Of a stretch of 64,000 nt of DNA, positions 54,541 to 63,563 are shown one piece after another. Source of the stretch: a bacterium (lineage in GTDB: Bacteria > 4484-113 > JAFGCY01). The notes under the pieces were generated by a model, which saw only the letters and a list, made by a program, of their open reading frames with translations, was not told where the DNA came from and made no database searches. The translations under genes were made by a program, and so were the position numbers. The DNA is taken from NCBI GenBank assembly GCA_020440605.1, contig JAGRNT010000010.1, forward strand, positions 62,001-126,000. The letters are read 5' to 3'. Within the stretch, counting starts at the first letter, position 1, and each line of letters starts with the position of its first letter.

Positions 54541-55590
54541 CTACTTCACGCGCTCGGCTCGGCCGACCTGCAGCATGCGGTCCAGGGAGCGGCGCGCGCC
54601 GGCGATCACCTGGCTGTCCAGCTCGATCACCTGGCTGCTGTCCGGGTTCTTCATCGCCGTCAGCACATTGCGCAGCTCGATCTTCTTCATGAAGGGGCAG
54701 AGCACGCAGGTTCCGATGAAGTCCCGGTCCGGGAACTGCACCTTGAGCTTGTCCGTCATGCCGCATTCCGTGACCAGCATGAAGGTCTTCGCCTCCTCAT
54801 GCTCGGCGATGTAGCGCTCCATCCCGCTCGTGCTGCCGGCCATGTCAGCCTGGGCTACCACTTCCGGGACGCATTCGGTGTGCGCGAGCACCTTCGCATC
54901 CGGATACTGGCCGCGGAAGGCCTCGAGCTCAGCCGCGCCGAAGTTCTCGTGCACCACGCAGGTGCCGTTCCAGGAAATGATTTCCTTGTCGGTATGCGGA
55001 CGCAGGTTCTGGGCCATCAGTGTGTCAGGCAGGAAGATCACGCGATCCCCCTCCATGTCGTTGACTACCGCCAGGGCATTGGCGCTGGTGCAGCAGGCGT
55101 CGCACTCAGCCTTGACCTCGGCATAGGTATTCACGTAGCAGACCACGGGTACGCCGGGATACTGGCGCTTCAGCTCGCGCACGTCCTCGGCTGTGATGCT
55201 GGCGGCCAGCGAGCATCCGGCCCGGTCATCGGGCAGCAGCACGGTCTTCTCCGGGGAGAGGATCTTCGCGGTCTCGGCCATGAACTTCACACCGCAGAAC
55301 ACCACGACGTCTGCGTCAGTGGTGGCAGCCACCTGGGAGAGCCCCAGGCTGTCACCGACATGGTCGGCTATTCCGTAGATGATGTCGGGGGTCTGATAGC
55401 TGTGTGCCAGTACCACCGCGTTCATCTCGCGCTTGAGTTTGTTGATTTCCCAGGTCAGGGGGGCGATCAGCGCGCACTCCACCGGTGACCAGCCCACGAT
55501 GCTGAGCTGGCTGTGCAGGCGGGCGGCTTCGTCAGCGATCTGCGCCTCCGTATAGGGCAGGTTTCTCCAGTTGATTGTCTCTACGGACAT
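54541..55590 (-). CDS. nadA: quinolinate synthase
   Basis: [4Fe-4S] enzyme that condenses iminoaspartate with dihydroxyacetone phosphate to quinolinate, the first committed ring of de novo NAD synthesis. The 349-aa product has the ligand cysteines in ECDACCTSANA, AHTECVPEVV and GTCVLCPFM, and the substrate motifs AHSYQTPDI, CGVKFMAETAKIL and LPDDRAGCSLA. AAAGGTG ribosome site 7 nt upstream. A perfect 10-bp-arm palindrome lies 22-46 nt before the ATG. nadB and nadC, its usual partners, are not in the window. Confidence 0.96.
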   Translation of the reverse strand: MSVETINWRNLPYTEAQIADEAARLHSQLSIVGWSPVECALIAPLTWEINKLKREMNAVVLAHSYQTPDIIYGIADHVGDSLGLSQVAATTDADVVVFCGVKFMAETAKILSPEKTVLLPDDRAGCSLAASITAEDVRELKRQYPGVPVVCYVNTYAEVKAECDACCTSANALAVVNDMEGDRVIFLPDTLMAQNLRPHTDKEIISWNGTCVVHENFGAAELEAFRGQYPDAKVLAHTECVPEVVAQADMAGSTSGMERYIAEHEEAKTFMLVTECGMTDKLKVQFPDRDFIGTCVLCPFMKKIELRNVLTAMKNPDSSQVIELDSQVIAGARRSLDRMLQVGRAERVK

Positions 55591-55882
55591 CGAATCACCT
55601 TTCTTGCTGTTAATTAGTGTATGTTTTACACTAATTCCAAAGTCATTTTACCACAATTCACGGCATTCCGCCATTATGATCACGAATTCATCACAATGCG
55701 TATGCCTGGTACCTGATCAATACTGGGCTTAACCTGCCTGAGGGCGGGGACTGATCCACTGAAATGCGAAATCCGGCACAGATGAATAGGCGGTAAACAT
55801 CACACCGGTCTTTCCCGACGATGGCATGTCCCGCTGCAACTCCGTCATTGCGGTCTGCGTCCTACCCACAGGGAGAACTGTA
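55591..55882. other. 292-bp divergent intergenic region between nadA and the first pilin-like gene
   Basis: Contains the nadA operator palindrome at its left end and a GGGAGAAC ribosome site for the right gene at 55871-55878. AT-rich between 55620 and 55700. No ORF is supported in the rest. Confidence 0.45.
55612..55636. promoter_or_regulatory. perfect 25-bp palindrome upstream of nadA, candidate NAD-regulon operator
   Basis: AATTAGTGTA and TACACTAATT, perfect 10-bp inverted arms with a 5-nt spacer, 22-46 nt before the nadA ATG. NAD biosynthesis is commonly controlled by repressors (NadR, NiaR, NrtR, NadQ) with such palindromes, but the wording matches none I can name. Confidence 0.5.
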
Positions 55883-56383
55883 ATGGGATTTGACAAGGAT
55901 CAGTATCAGCCCAACCCCGGGCTGGACATCGACTTCGAGCGGGACAACCAGGGACTGGACCGGATCCGCAGTCAGCAACGCGGAGCATCTGCAGTGATGT
56001 GGGTACTGGCGGTGATACTGCTGGCGGCGGGAGGCTGGTACTGGCTGAGTACGCGACCGGATCCGCTTGATGAGAAGATGCGCGGCCAGGCGGCACTACT
56101 GGAGAAGGCTGTGATGCGATACCACGCCGATGAAGCCGATTACCCGGCCGAACTTGAGCAGGCTTCGCCGTACTTCCCAGTGGCGGGCCAGTGGCCGACC
56201 GAACCATACAACGGGCAAAGGATCGCGGACACAGGCACTGATGAATTCGATCCCTCCGGCAGCGTCGGCATGGTGCATTACATGCGGATTGAAACGGATG
56301 GGGAAACGGGTTACCGCCTGACCGTGTTCGGCCGTGATGGCATTCTGCAGACACGCTGGGGTGGATACGTCACCGGAAGCTGA
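55883..56383 (+). CDS. pilin-like (type II secretion GspG-like C-terminal fold) membrane protein A
   Basis: A 166-aa protein with a charged cytoplasmic N-terminus, one transmembrane helix (~38-56, VMWVLAVILLAAGGWYWL) and an exported domain like the C-terminal half of pseudopilins (EKAVMRYHADEADYPAELEQ, then YNGQRIADTGTDEF). The ending YRLTVFGRDGILQTRWGG is almost shared with the next gene. No prepilin peptidase site is present, so it is anchored by an uncleaved helix. ATG 55883 has GGGAG 8 nt upstream; the upstream ATG lacks one. A tandem duplicate follows. Confidence 0.7.
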   Translation: MGFDKDQYQPNPGLDIDFERDNQGLDRIRSQQRGASAVMWVLAVILLAAGGWYWLSTRPDPLDEKMRGQAALLEKAVMRYHADEADYPAELEQASPYFPVAGQWPTEPYNGQRIADTGTDEFDPSGSVGMVHYMRIETDGETGYRLTVFGRDGILQTRWGGYVTGS

Positions 56384-56595
56384 ACCTGCAGGAATCGCCA
56401 GGGATCACATTGCCGCCAGATCCGGAAAATTTGCCCGGAATCCGCTGAACTGGCGTGCAATTTCGCTGAAAATCAGATTTACTTTATGTAAGGACTGATA
56501 CTGCGAATGATGTTGGGAACCGGCTGAAACCCACTCATGGCCCCGTATGGATGCGGGCCGGCGAAGATCATTCCATGTTCTGCAAGGAGTGATGT

Positions 56596-57075
56596 ATGTA
56601 CGATAAACAGGACCACAGGTCCCAGAACCACATGCGCGGATCCCACCATGAGCTTTATGAGCTTGAGCGGGAACAGCGCAGCGCCAGCCTGGTGATCAGG
56701 TACGGACTGGCTAGCGTGGCTTTCGTGATCCTGGCCGTGCTGATCAGCGGCCAGGCCTATCCCAAGGACCGCGCGATGCGGATCCAAGCCAATCGTATCG
56801 AGCGAGCGATCCAGCAGTACTACAGTGAGGAAATGGACTATCCGGAGAGCCTTGCTGATGTGTCTCAGTACCTGCTGCTGGATGGCCAGCCCCTGCTCGA
56901 ACCCTATGCCAGCCAGCCGATCAGCGACTGCGGTACGGACGCCTTCAGCGCGGAGTCCTGTACCGGTATGGTGCACTATGAGCGGCTGGAATCCGGCGAC
57001 AGCAGTGGTTACTGCCTGACCATATTCGGCAGGAAGGGCGTGCTTGATACGCGCTGGGGTGGCCAGACGCGTTGA
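56596..57075 (+). CDS. pilin-like membrane protein B, paralogue of the preceding gene
   Basis: A 159-aa paralogue of the 55883-56383 product: a charged N-terminus (residues 1-30), a transmembrane helix at ~34-52 (GLASVAFVILAVLISGQAYP) and the same exported fold (QQYYSEEMDYPESLADVSQY, GMVHYERLESGDSSGYCLTI, RKGVLDTRWGG). Cysteines differ: this copy has three in its exported part, suggesting a disulfide. AAGGAG lies 7 nt before the ATG. The ~210 bp between the copies hold no gene. Function unknown; possibly a structural pair. Confidence 0.7.
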   Translation: MYDKQDHRSQNHMRGSHHELYELEREQRSASLVIRYGLASVAFVILAVLISGQAYPKDRAMRIQANRIERAIQQYYSEEMDYPESLADVSQYLLLDGQPLLEPYASQPISDCGTDAFSAESCTGMVHYERLESGDSSGYCLTIFGRKGVLDTRWGGQTR

Positions 57076-57131
57076 GTTGATCGAAGCGCGAAAGCGTTTC
57101 AAGCTCAGCGCCGGAGCACACGCAGAAACAA

Positions 57132-57165
57132 GAAAGGGCCCCGCATCAAGCGGGGCCCTCTGTTT
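57132..57165. terminator. bidirectional terminator between the pilin-like and cysteine-rich genes
   Basis: Nine-base-pair stem GGGCCCCGC/GCGGGGCCC (57136-57144 and 57150-57158) with a 5-nt loop; TCTGTTTA on the plus side and TTTCTT on the minus side. It serves both convergent genes. Confidence 0.75.
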
Positions 57166-57184
57166 ATCTGAATGAGGTCCGGGT

Positions 57185-58516
57185 CTAACCCTTGCCGGGA
57201 ACGACGTCGGTCTCCTTGTCCTTCTGCGGAGGCTCGTACTTCGTCGGCGGGGTGTTGTTGCTCGGCGTCACGGGGACATTGGGCTCGGCCGGACGGCTGA
57301 AGTCCCAGTCCACCAGCTCACGCTCGGTGCAGTTGCCATCGCAGGTCGGCAGGCCGCAGGGGCAGCAGCTCATGTCAACCGGCAGGTTGCTGGCAGGCCA
57401 GACATTACCCCAGGCGGTCGGATCCATGCTGGCAAGGATGTTGCGCTTGAGGCGGGCATCCACCTTGGCATGGGCGTACCAGGTCGGGTCGCTCAGCACC
57501 AGGCTGATGTCGAAGGCCTCGCCGTAGTGGCACATCTCACGCAGGAAGTTGATTTCGCAGTCGTTGAAGCGCCAGGCGAACTTCCAGCGGTAGGCGCGGG
57601 CCACGTGATCGTAGGTGATGTCCTCAATCACGGCCTTGCGCGGGTAATAGACATAATTCTCATTGAGGTCCAGGCTGAAGCCGTGGTACTTGTAGTCCTG
57701 GCAGTAGAGAGCCTCATCGCCCTTGCCCACCTTCTTCTCACGGCAGACATTGCAGGTCTTCTCCTTGCAGGTGGCGGTGCACTTCGCGCAGCTGCCGTCG
57801 CACTTGTCATCACCGCAGGCGCGGTAATGCAGCTCCGGCCCGCAGACGAACTTGCCGCGGCGCTGGTAGTTGTAGAGGAACTCGTGCACGTTGTCGTCCA
57901 CAATCGCCTGAGCCTTGGGCAGGCCGAACTCGAGGTAGAACTTGTCCTTGAAGTTGGACAGGTAGCGCTCGAAGTAACGGTTGCCACCGAGGTCGGTGAT
58001 GTCGTGGTTGTCCTCATCAATGGCGAACCAGACCCAGCTGATGGCCTCTCCGCTCTGCGGGGTGACTTCGGCGTAGTAGTCGATCATCTGCTGAACGATC
58101 AGCGGGTCGCAGACGTAATACGCGTCGATCAGGGTCTGGATGTGGTCGCGCACCATGTCACGCGTGAAGAAGAACGCGCTGACGGTGTACTTGTTGCAGT
58201 CGTCATGCCAGACGATCTTGCTGTTGTCGGGATAGGTCATGCGCTCCCAGTTGAACTCCTTCTGCACGCGTCCGGGGACCGGCAGGCGGAAGTCCTCAAG
58301 CGTCAGCGGGCTGAAGCCCACCTCATCGACGCCGCGGTGGTGGAAGGCATGGAACTGCGGGTCGATCGCAATATCCTCAGTCTTGCTGTCAAGACTGCGG
58401 TACATCGGCCCCTCGTAGAGCGGGAGTCCCGTGACCTCGCTCTTTCCGCCATCGGACGCGAAGGCCGTGCCCAATGCCAGAATAGTCATCATCAACCCTG
58501 TAACTAGAAAGCGCAT
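57185..58516 (-). CDS. secreted cysteine-rich protein of unknown function
   Basis: A 443-aa exported protein: signal peptide cleaved after GTAFA. A central cluster of closely spaced cysteines (~228-262: CGPELHYRACGDDKCDGSCA, then KCTATCKEKTCNVC) and a second cluster near the C-terminus (CCPCGLPTCDGNC) point to metal binding or disulfide knots. The flanking parts are rich in aromatic residues and histidine (FHAFHHRGVDEVGF). The tail is a Pro/Thr/Asn-rich low-complexity segment (SNNTPPTKYEPPQKDKET). ATG 58516 has a weak GAGG site. I recognise no family. Confidence 0.75.
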   Translation of the reverse strand: MRFLVTGLMMTILALGTAFASDGGKSEVTGLPLYEGPMYRSLDSKTEDIAIDPQFHAFHHRGVDEVGFSPLTLEDFRLPVPGRVQKEFNWERMTYPDNSKIVWHDDCNKYTVSAFFFTRDMVRDHIQTLIDAYYVCDPLIVQQMIDYYAEVTPQSGEAISWVWFAIDEDNHDITDLGGNRYFERYLSNFKDKFYLEFGLPKAQAIVDDNVHEFLYNYQRRGKFVCGPELHYRACGDDKCDGSCAKCTATCKEKTCNVCREKKVGKGDEALYCQDYKYHGFSLDLNENYVYYPRKAVIEDITYDHVARAYRWKFAWRFNDCEINFLREMCHYGEAFDISLVLSDPTWYAHAKVDARLKRNILASMDPTAWGNVWPASNLPVDMSCCPCGLPTCDGNCTERELVDWDFSRPAEPNVPVTPSNNTPPTKYEPPQKDKETDVVPGKG

Positions 58517-58866
58517 ATCATCGCCTCATCTCAGATTTACGCTGCAGACAAGCACCCATATTATCAGCTCGCCCCGTCCTAAGCAAGCGCCCCTGCCCTA
58601 AGGCAGTCACGGACCGGCACAGCGCAAAGCTCCGATCCGGGCGGATTGCTTCGAGAAAGTATATATTAGTATGCCCGTCCTGAACAGCCCCGAAATTGGA
58701 ATTTGAGCGGTATTCTGAAAGCAGCAGTCCCGATTTCCCTGATTCACCCCCACAAACGTTGGGCAAATTCCGGTTTATCGATTGTTGATATCTGCTGATC
58801 CACCCCGACTGTTCGCCTGCTGCATACATTAGATAATGTCCCCTGGGGGACAATGCAACAGACCAG
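58517..58866. other. 350-bp region between the cysteine-rich and 58867-60633 genes
   Basis: Non-coding. It contains a TATACT (minus strand, 58658-58663) that would give a ~140-nt leader for the cysteine-rich gene, and the GTCCCC/GGGGAC hairpin near its right end. No gene seen. Confidence 0.4.
58837..58852 (-). terminator. weak hairpin terminator after the 58867-60633 gene
   Basis: GTCCCC/GGGGAC with a 2-nt loop, beginning 15 nt past the stop codon; followed on the minus strand by ATTATCTAATG, so the T-tract is poor. The stem is identical to the hairpin in the L,D-transpeptidase leader. Confidence 0.4.
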
Positions 58867-60633
58867 CTAGGGGTAACGCTGTTCCCGGATGATGATGCTG
58901 GCCGGATAGAAGCCGCCGTTGAGCGGGATGGCACGGATGCGAAGTAGCTTGGTTTCCCCCGGCCGCAGCGGGATGTCCTTCAGGAGCTGCTCCTCCCCGC
59001 TGGCCACGAGTGAGGTGCCGAGATATTCATCATCTATGAAGAACTGGCCCTTGACCTCTCCGGCGCTGGCCCGCAGCACCACGAACAGCAGGGCCGGATA
59101 GTCATTGCGGTTGCGCAGCTCCACACTGTAGCTATGGGTCATGCCGTAGCAGCCCTGCAGCACCGAGCTGTCACTCTGGCTGGCGGGCAGCTGGCTGCCG
59201 AGCCGCATGTAGAGCCAGTTGTCACCGGTGCTGTACTGCAGGTCCGCATTCACGAATGGTTCACCGAAGACGCAGTAACTGGCTTCGCCGCTGCTCTCCA
59301 GCGGCCAGGGCGGCACACTGCTGCCGTGCGCCACACTCAGGGTCTCCAGCCGCAGTTCCGCCCCGCTCAGGTTGGAAACGGTCATGTAGCCACTGGCGGT
59401 TGTCCCGTGCGGCATGCGCTGCTGGACCAGGAAGGCCTGACTGCCGGCGGGGATCTCCAGCACGTAGCCGTTGCCACCGTTGAGGTTGTTCCAGTAGTTC
59501 TCGGCGGAACGGTAGCCAACATAGAAGGTATTCACATCCGGACCGGCCAGGCCGGGCGTGACGTGCACGCTGGCGGGGCTGCTGCCGGTGTTGATCAGCC
59601 GGCAGACCATGTCCATGTCTGAGCCGCTCTGGTTCTGATGGTGGAACACCAGCCGCCCGGCCTGCTGGCCACGCAGCTTCGCGAAGTACAGCAGCTGCGC
59701 GCGGCTGACCCGTTCCGGGCGGTTGGAGAAGAAGGTCAGGCTTTCGCGGGGCAGGTGCATGCGCCGGTTCTCCAGCGTGAACTGCTCGCTGCCCCTGGAA
59801 CCTCCACCGCCGGGCTGGCTGCTGATCCAGTCAAGGCTGAGCTGGCGTTCGCGGCCTGGGGAGAGTTTCAGGCCGTCGCTGTGCCAGACCAGCCGGCTGT
59901 CCGGTGAAAGGCCATGCCGGTTGCGGATCATGTTGTCAATCGCCTCGCGGATGACTTCCAGTCCGGCACTGTCACCGGTGACCACCACCCGGTCAGGTGC
60001 TCCGGAATGGCTGCTGGGTGCCGAACCGGGGGCCGGGGGATCAAACACGCGATGCCCTCCGGACTTGATCAGACCGGCCGTGCCATTGTCCCCCTCGGCA
60101 CGGCTGCCCTGGGGCCGGCCGGATATGCCCTGCCCGCCCGTGTCAGCGGTGGCCGGCAGCACCACTCCCTGTGAGGCAGGTGCCGGACGGCTGCTCTGCG
60201 CGGGTGCAGTAGCCTGGTCCAGGGCGTCATTGATGTTGTTCATCCAGCTCAGGCAGAGTTCCTCGGGAGTGGCTCCCCAGGCCTTGCCTTCCATGTCGGT
60301 TGCCAGCAGCAGCAGTTCGCCATCCAGCAGCAGCCGCCACTGCCGCCCATCACTGCCATCCTCCTCCACATGCAGGGCGGTACGCCCGCGGCGGTAGGCG
60401 GAGCTGAGCTGCACGCTGGCCAGGGAGAGATTGCGCAGGGGGGTACGGTTGCGCTGGTTCTTGGCGAGCCGGACCACGGTCTGGCCGTTGACCAGCAGTG
60501 CCACTGCCGGTTTGCCGTTGGGAGTGGAGGAGAGCACGGTTTCGATGCGGATCGTGTCCTGGGCCCGCAATGGTGTGCTGAAGAGGGCGCAGAGCGCAGG
60601 CAGCAACAGCATCACGGAAAGGAATCGGGGCAT
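58867..60633 (-). CDS. secreted beta-rich protein of unknown function
   Basis: A 588-aa exported protein with a signal peptide (MPRFLSVMLLLPALCALFST, cleavage near LRAQ). Residues ~25-150 form a domain with IRIETVLSSTPNGKPAVALL and the helical LCLSWMNNINDALDQ. A Gly/Ser/Pro-rich linker (~165-235) separates it from a large beta-rich C-terminal part with FFIDDEYLGTSLVASGEEQ, resembling Ig-like modules. ATG 60633 is chosen over 60786 because the signal peptide starts there and TATAAT is 10 nt upstream. No family named; likely envelope or extracellular. Confidence 0.65.
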   Translation of the reverse strand: MPRFLSVMLLLPALCALFSTPLRAQDTIRIETVLSSTPNGKPAVALLVNGQTVVRLAKNQRNRTPLRNLSLASVQLSSAYRRGRTALHVEEDGSDGRQWRLLLDGELLLLATDMEGKAWGATPEELCLSWMNNINDALDQATAPAQSSRPAPASQGVVLPATADTGGQGISGRPQGSRAEGDNGTAGLIKSGGHRVFDPPAPGSAPSSHSGAPDRVVVTGDSAGLEVIREAIDNMIRNRHGLSPDSRLVWHSDGLKLSPGRERQLSLDWISSQPGGGGSRGSEQFTLENRRMHLPRESLTFFSNRPERVSRAQLLYFAKLRGQQAGRLVFHHQNQSGSDMDMVCRLINTGSSPASVHVTPGLAGPDVNTFYVGYRSAENYWNNLNGGNGYVLEIPAGSQAFLVQQRMPHGTTASGYMTVSNLSGAELRLETLSVAHGSSVPPWPLESSGEASYCVFGEPFVNADLQYSTGDNWLYMRLGSQLPASQSDSSVLQGCYGMTHSYSVELRNRNDYPALLFVVLRASAGEVKGQFFIDDEYLGTSLVASGEEQLLKDIPLRPGETKLLRIRAIPLNGGFYPASIIIREQRYP

Positions 60634-60643
60634 CTGAATCGCG

Positions 60644-60649
60644 ATTATA
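60644..60649 (-). promoter_or_regulatory. -10 element of the 58867-60633 gene
   Basis: TATAAT on the minus strand, 10 nt before ATG 60633; near-leaderless. Confidence 0.5.
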
Positions 60650-60794
60650 GCAATCCGGAACCGGGGTTCCGGGCAGCCTGCAATCAGGATGCATAAAGCC
60701 GCTGTGCTGTTCGAGCCGCCGGCATCCGGATCCGGAAAGCGTTTTGCCTTCCGGACCCGGATGGATGAATTCTCATCGATTGCCACTGCAGCCG

Positions 60795-63335
60795 CTATTC
60801 GATGGTGCTGACCATCAGCAGCTCGTCATTCACATAGTCGCGGAAGATGATGTGCCAGCGGCCATCCTGGCCGACAAGCAACTCCGGCAGTGACAGCGGA
60901 ATTCCGACATCAGGCACCGCCAGCTGGGCGAAGCCGTTGCCCTTGTTCCACTCCATGTGCTGTCGCAACCCGATGTTGTCGGCACTTAGCCCGACGAAGG
61001 TATTGCCCCAGGCCTGAACGGCTGAGCTGACGAACAGGGAATCCGGGACCACACTGCCCGGATAGTTGAACTGCAGCGCCTTGGTAGTGAAGCTGCCGTC
61101 CGAGTGGCGTACGACGCGCATCGGCGAACTGTCCGGTCCGGTGTTGACATGCCAGGCCGTGGCGATCCCGCCGCCGTTGCCGGGTTCAATGTAGTCGGCA
61201 CCATCCACCGTGCTGCCTTCAGTGATACCCGTGCCGAGGTAGTTGCGCCCGATCCCGGAAACCGGTTCAAGACTCGCCGCTCCGTTGGCAACGGTCACGA
61301 AGCCCAGGTCGCTCACTGAGATGTTGCCATCACCATAGAACACCAGTGCACCGAAGTCTCCTGCGAAGCCGGTGGGCGAACCCCCGAAGATCCTGTCCGC
61401 GGTGATCGGGAAGAACTGCATGCCCGTGGCAGGGGTGTAGACATTGAAGAACTGCTGCGAGCCCTCGCCGAACGAGAACCGCAGCGGTCCGGCATCCGAA
61501 ACCATGCCCAGCCCGCCGGTAACCACGTTGCCATTCTGCTGCTCGCTGAAGCTGCTGCCGGTCCAGCGGGCCAGCCTGAAGCGCCCGCCGCGGTTGTAGG
61601 TCACATACAGCTCGCCGGCATCCGTGGCCCCGACCTCCAGATGATCGATGCTGTTGTTGGGAGCGGTCACCTCATTCCAGTTCACGCCATCCCCACTGCG
61701 CAGGTGCAGCTGGACATCGCCGGGGGCGATCCGGACCTGCAGCAGGTGCAGGCCGTCCGTGGCTGAGGCCGCCTGCATCTTGAAGCCCGAGCCCCAGGTG
61801 CCGTCCAGCTGAGCCAGCAGCAGCTCGCTGTCATCGGCAGCCAGCTCATGCACGCGCGAGCTCCAGTCCTGGTACTGCGTCATGCTGCGGATCCCGGGGT
61901 CGCCGGGGACCTTGCAGATCGCCATCTCCACGTTGCCAAGGAGGTTGTCAAGCGTGTTGAAGGCCTGCCAGCCCGCACTGCCGCCTTCGTAGACCGTGCA
62001 CAGCGCCGTACTGAAGCTGATGATCCCGACGTAGGTCGTACCGTCCGCGCAGATCATGCGCAGCCGCTGGCCGTTGAAGTCCCCGGGCGTGACAGGCTGG
62101 ACCGCGGTCCAGGTGTCGTTGTCGGCATTCAGCTCGCTGTACTGCACGGTGCCCTGATGCCAGTAGATCATGCGCGGCCTGTCCGTGGTGGGATCAACCG
62201 CGGCATCCACCTCCTGGCCCTGTGGAAACACGGGCGTGATGTCCGCGCCGTCAATCACGGTGCTGCCGTCATAGCGGGCCCACTTCAGAGCACCGCTCCA
62301 GTAGACGATGTCGAACACGTCCAGGCCGGGGTTGTACTCCACATCGTAGATCCCCCCGGCGGCGAGATTTGGCAGGACGGTCTCTTCCGCACCGGTCTTG
62401 ACATCCACCTTGACGATCCGCGGACCGGGGAAGGAGGAGATGTCCCAGTAGAACAGGAACAGGTCGCCGTTGCCATCACGCTCCAGCTGGGGGTTGAAGA
62501 CATTGTTGTCCTCTAGCTGGAAGTTCTTGAGGATGTCGAGCTTCTCACCGTCCCAGGTGAAGATGCGGGTCAGGAGCGGAATATCGAAGAATCCGCCGCT
62601 GGATACGGCGAAGGCCCAGCCGTCTCCGTCCGGTACGGGTTCGGTGATCAGGTCCAGACCGGGTGTGCCGGTGGACACGTAGTCATAGCTCACCACTCCG
62701 GAGGGATCAACATGCATCGCTGAAATTCCGCGCACCAGCGAATCGTAGTAGAAGCTCGTGCTGCTGCCATCATCCTCTCCGACCATCTGGATCAGTCCGG
62801 CGCGGACGAATCCGGCCGGCCTGTCATGCACCGGCGTTGCTGAGCTTTCCCATACCGGGCTGACGCTGAGCTTGCCGGTGTCCGGCGCACTGAAGCAGTC
62901 TGCGATCCCGTCGTTGTCAGAATCCGAACCGCAAGTGCCATTGACGATGTAGTTGCCGGGCTGGAGGAGGATCTCCAGCACGGGATCAGTCTGGGTGACG
63001 GTGCCGATGCCGTAGCCCAGATCGAAGCTGTACTCCACGATCGGGTCGTCATCCGGATGGAAGGACCCTGAAAGGTCGAGAGTCGCCAGGTAGGGACCGG
63101 TGAAGTCCCCTTCGTCCATGTCAAGTACCGCCACGGGCGGGGTGCCCGAGGCAATGCTGCGTCCCGTCGCTTCTGCCAGCTGCGGTGGCTGGCCGTCAGA
63201 TGCGGAATCCTGGACTGCAGCAGGCTGAGCAGATTCCAGCCCCGTCAGTCCCATGTCCCTGCCGCCTCCGCAGGCGGTGATTCCCATTGCCAACACGATG
63301 GACAATCCAATGCCCATCAGCAAACGACTAATCAT
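60795..63335 (-). CDS. lipoprotein with PKD and propeller-type repeats
   Basis: An 846-aa lipoprotein (MGITAC, Cys ~22). A PKD domain follows a ~45-residue linker (PVAVLDMDEGDFTGPYLATL, DPIVEYSFDLGYGIGTV), then a thrombospondin-3-like calcium loop (GSDSDNDGIADCF). The remaining ~650 residues are propeller-like with irregular blades (VDVKTGAEETVLPN, FVGLSADNIGL, DGRWHIIFRDYVNDEL). ATG 63335 (MISRLL) is preferred to the upstream start because GGGGGAGAG lies 7 nt before it. A paralogue follows immediately upstream in transcription order (63564-64000), a tandem duplication. Confidence 0.82.
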   Translation of the reverse strand: MISRLLMGIGLSIVLAMGITACGGGRDMGLTGLESAQPAAVQDSASDGQPPQLAEATGRSIASGTPPVAVLDMDEGDFTGPYLATLDLSGSFHPDDDPIVEYSFDLGYGIGTVTQTDPVLEILLQPGNYIVNGTCGSDSDNDGIADCFSAPDTGKLSVSPVWESSATPVHDRPAGFVRAGLIQMVGEDDGSSTSFYYDSLVRGISAMHVDPSGVVSYDYVSTGTPGLDLITEPVPDGDGWAFAVSSGGFFDIPLLTRIFTWDGEKLDILKNFQLEDNNVFNPQLERDGNGDLFLFYWDISSFPGPRIVKVDVKTGAEETVLPNLAAGGIYDVEYNPGLDVFDIVYWSGALKWARYDGSTVIDGADITPVFPQGQEVDAAVDPTTDRPRMIYWHQGTVQYSELNADNDTWTAVQPVTPGDFNGQRLRMICADGTTYVGIISFSTALCTVYEGGSAGWQAFNTLDNLLGNVEMAICKVPGDPGIRSMTQYQDWSSRVHELAADDSELLLAQLDGTWGSGFKMQAASATDGLHLLQVRIAPGDVQLHLRSGDGVNWNEVTAPNNSIDHLEVGATDAGELYVTYNRGGRFRLARWTGSSFSEQQNGNVVTGGLGMVSDAGPLRFSFGEGSQQFFNVYTPATGMQFFPITADRIFGGSPTGFAGDFGALVFYGDGNISVSDLGFVTVANGAASLEPVSGIGRNYLGTGITEGSTVDGADYIEPGNGGGIATAWHVNTGPDSSPMRVVRHSDGSFTTKALQFNYPGSVVPDSLFVSSAVQAWGNTFVGLSADNIGLRQHMEWNKGNGFAQLAVPDVGIPLSLPELLVGQDGRWHIIFRDYVNDELLMVSTIE

Positions 63336-63486
63336 GCAATCTCTCCCCCGGCATTTGCTGCCTCTGAATACATCAGGCATTTTACCTGTATTTAACCATA
63401 CAGAAAAATGCGGCGGCCTGCAGGAAATCAGCCGCAGAATCGGGAAAGCCGCGGGAAAGCACATTGAAACAGCATATCCAGGCTGC

Positions 63487-63520
63487 AGAAAACGAAACGG
63501 GAGACACTCTGGCCGCCCGT
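63487..63520 (-). terminator. candidate terminator of the truncated gene
   Basis: ACGGG/CCCGT stem with a 14-nt loop, followed on the minus strand by TTCGTTTTC. Moderate strength. Confidence 0.4.
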
Positions 63521-63563
63521 CTGCGCTGTCACGGTCAATGATTCCAGTGAATGTCCCGGATCA

